In this document: positions 62,910 through 64,000 of the stretch, piece after piece
Numbering within the stretch: position 1 is the first letter of the stretch
Layout of the letters: each line of letters opens with the position of its first letter
Assembly (NCBI RefSeq): GCF_022921075.1
Contig: NZ_CP095050.1
Location: forward strand, 3,844,001-3,908,000
Reading direction: 5' to 3'
Length of the DNA: 64,000 bases
Origin: Hymenobacter sp. 5317J-9
Lineage (GTDB): Bacteria > Bacteroidota > Bacteroidia > Cytophagales > Hymenobacteraceae
Notes under the pieces: generated by a model
Seen by the model: only the letters and a program-made list of their open reading frames with translations
Told to the model about the DNA's origin: nothing
Databases searched by the model: none
Position numbers and translations under genes: made by a program

Positions 62910-62917
62910 GTAATTTG
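62910..62917 (+). promoter_or_regulatory. -7 box of rhaI
   Basis: GTAATTTG, with the TTTG of the consensus in place and TA one base off, 41 bases before the start codon. Confidence 0.45.
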
Positions 62918-62958
62918 TTGTACCCATCTGACACCGGACTTACTTCTTCAACGGCCTT

Positions 62959-64000
62959 ATGTTCTCTGACCAACGCCTAGCCGAACTCAACCAGCCGCTG
63001 CTGGCCGAGCACCACACGCAATTTCAGCACCTTGCCGAGTCGCCGCGCCTGCGCCAGGCCGACGTTCAGGCCGTGGTGCAAAAGCTGATTGATTTTCAGG
63101 TCGCCATTCCGAGCTGGGCGCTGGGCACCGGCGGCACCCGATTCGGCCGCTTCGCGCTAGGCGGCGAGCCGAGCACGCTGGAGCAAAAAATCGGTGACGT
63201 GGGCATACTTCAAGCCCTGAACCGCTCGTCGAACTCCATCTCCCTGCACATTCCCTGGGACATTCCGCAGGACATCCCCGGCCTCAAGCAGCTGCTAAAA
63301 GAGCAGGGGCTGGTGATTGACTCGGTGAACTCCAACACCTTCCAGGACCAGAAAGACCAGGCCCAGACGTACAAATACGGCTCGCTGAGCAACACCGATA
63401 AGGCGGTGCGCGAGCAGGCCATTCAGCACAACATCGACTGCGTGCGCCACGGCCGCGACCTCGACGCCCGGACCCTGACCGTGTGGCTGGCCGACGGCTC
63501 CAACTTTCCGGGCCAGCAGCACCTGCGCCGCGCGTTTCTGCGCACCCAGGAGTCGCTGGCGGCCATCTACGAGGCCATGCCCAGCGACTGGACCATGCTG
63601 GTGGAGTACAAGCCCTACGAGCCCAACTTCTACTCGATGGTGATTCCGGACTGGGGCACCTCGCTGGCCTTGTGCCAGGCGCTGGGCCAGCAGGCACAGG
63701 TACTCGTGGACCTGGGCCACCACCTGCCCAACACCAACATCGAGCAGATTGTGGGCCGCCTACGCCAGTTTGGCCGCCTCGGGGGCTTCCACTTCAACGG
63801 CTCGATGTATGGCGACGACGACCTGACCACGGGCAGCATCAAGCCTTTCCAGCTCTTCCTGATTTTCAACGAGCTGGTGGACGCCGCCCAGGACCACTCG
63901 GTGCCCGCCGAAGCGGTGGCTTACATGATTGACGCCAGCCACAACGTGAAAGACCCGCTGGAAGACCTGCTACAATCGGTCGAGAACATTCTTTCGGCCT
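62959..64000 (+). CDS. rhaI: L-rhamnose isomerase, truncated by the window end
   Basis: 347 codons are visible, open to the edge. It is a TIM-barrel isomerase of the xylose-isomerase-like type, similar to Pseudomonas stutzeri RhaI rather than E. coli RhaA. Likely metal ligands are Glu216 (LVEYKPYEPNF), Asp251 (VLVDLGHHLPN), His278 (GGFHFNGSMYGDDD) and Asp325 (YMIDASHNVKDP), at about the same positions as in that enzyme. Start is ATG at 62959 (MFSDQRLAELNQPLL). It converts L-rhamnose to L-rhamnulose, the step before phosphorylation. No kinase gene is seen in the window; it may follow downstream. Confidence 0.92.
   Translation, partial: MFSDQRLAELNQPLLAEHHTQFQHLAESPRLRQADVQAVVQKLIDFQVAIPSWALGTGGTRFGRFALGGEPSTLEQKIGDVGILQALNRSSNSISLHIPWDIPQDIPGLKQLLKEQGLVIDSVNSNTFQDQKDQAQTYKYGSLSNTDKAVREQAIQHNIDCVRHGRDLDARTLTVWLADGSNFPGQQHLRRAFLRTQESLAAIYEAMPSDWTMLVEYKPYEPNFYSMVIPDWGTSLALCQALGQQAQVLVDLGHHLPNTNIEQIVGRLRQFGRLGGFHFNGSMYGDDDLTTGSIKPFQLFLIFNELVDAAQDHSVPAEAVAYMIDASHNVKDPLEDLLQSVENILSA

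Overview
The window looks like a high-GC member of the Bacteroidota, most likely Hymenobacter or a close relative (Cytophagales). The grounds are two SusC/SusD pairs, two large proteins with type IX secretion (T9SS) C-terminal sorting domains, Bacteroidota-type -7 promoter boxes (TAnnTTTG), and many dispersed palindromic intergenic repeats. The genus is an inference. No ribosomal RNA or other taxonomic marker is present.

Left third (1-17.6 kb): the end of a zinc-type alcohol dehydrogenase, a hypothetical protein, a three-gene signalling unit (membrane protein, HisKA_3-type histidine kinase, NarL/LuxR-type response regulator), three tandem phage tail-collar (MdpB-like) paralogues followed by a formyltransferase-fold enzyme, a 2494-residue multidomain surface protein, and a convergent 1067-residue surface protein. 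Both surface proteins end in T9SS sorting domains.

Right two thirds (18-64 kb): one large locus for pectin, specifically rhamnogalacturonan-I (RG-I), and L-rhamnose. Arm 1 (minus, 33.6 to 18.1 kb) is SusC, SusD, GH2, a large six-hairpin protein, a second six-hairpin protein and GH28. The centre (34-41 kb) is a divergent set: a Tat-exported beta-propeller glycosidase on minus, then CE12, GH95, GH43 and a GH43-like enzyme on plus. Arm 2 (minus, 57.5 to 41.3 kb) is SusC, SusD, PL11 rhamnogalacturonan lyase, two CE12 esterases, GH28, a frameshifted FG-GAP propeller, GH2 and a barrel-like protein. At the right end are rhaT, a rhaD aldolase/dehydrogenase fusion, a GntR regulator and a truncated L-rhamnose isomerase. 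Together these predict deacetylation and cleavage of RG-I outside the cell, SusCD import, side-chain trimming in the periplasm, rhamnose uptake by RhaT, and conversion through rhamnulose and rhamnulose-1-phosphate to DHAP and lactaldehyde/lactate. No rhamnulokinase, GH78/GH106 rhamnosidase, GH105 or PL9 was recognised in the window.

The main discovery is a bipartite direct-repeat site, consensus CAGG-WGAGYA-CAGG read on the sense strand. It lies at an almost constant distance (second half-site 27-28 bp upstream of the -7 box) in front of about nine transcription units of this locus: rhaT, rhaD, rhaI, both susC genes, GH2, CE12, the Tat enzyme and the FG-GAP gene. A tenth, weaker site precedes another CE12. 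The site covers the -33 region in the same orientation each time, which is what a class-II activator site would look like. It is absent from the GntR gene's own promoter. Four families of dispersed palindromic repeats fill many of the gaps between genes; one of them supplies the start codon of a glycosidase gene.
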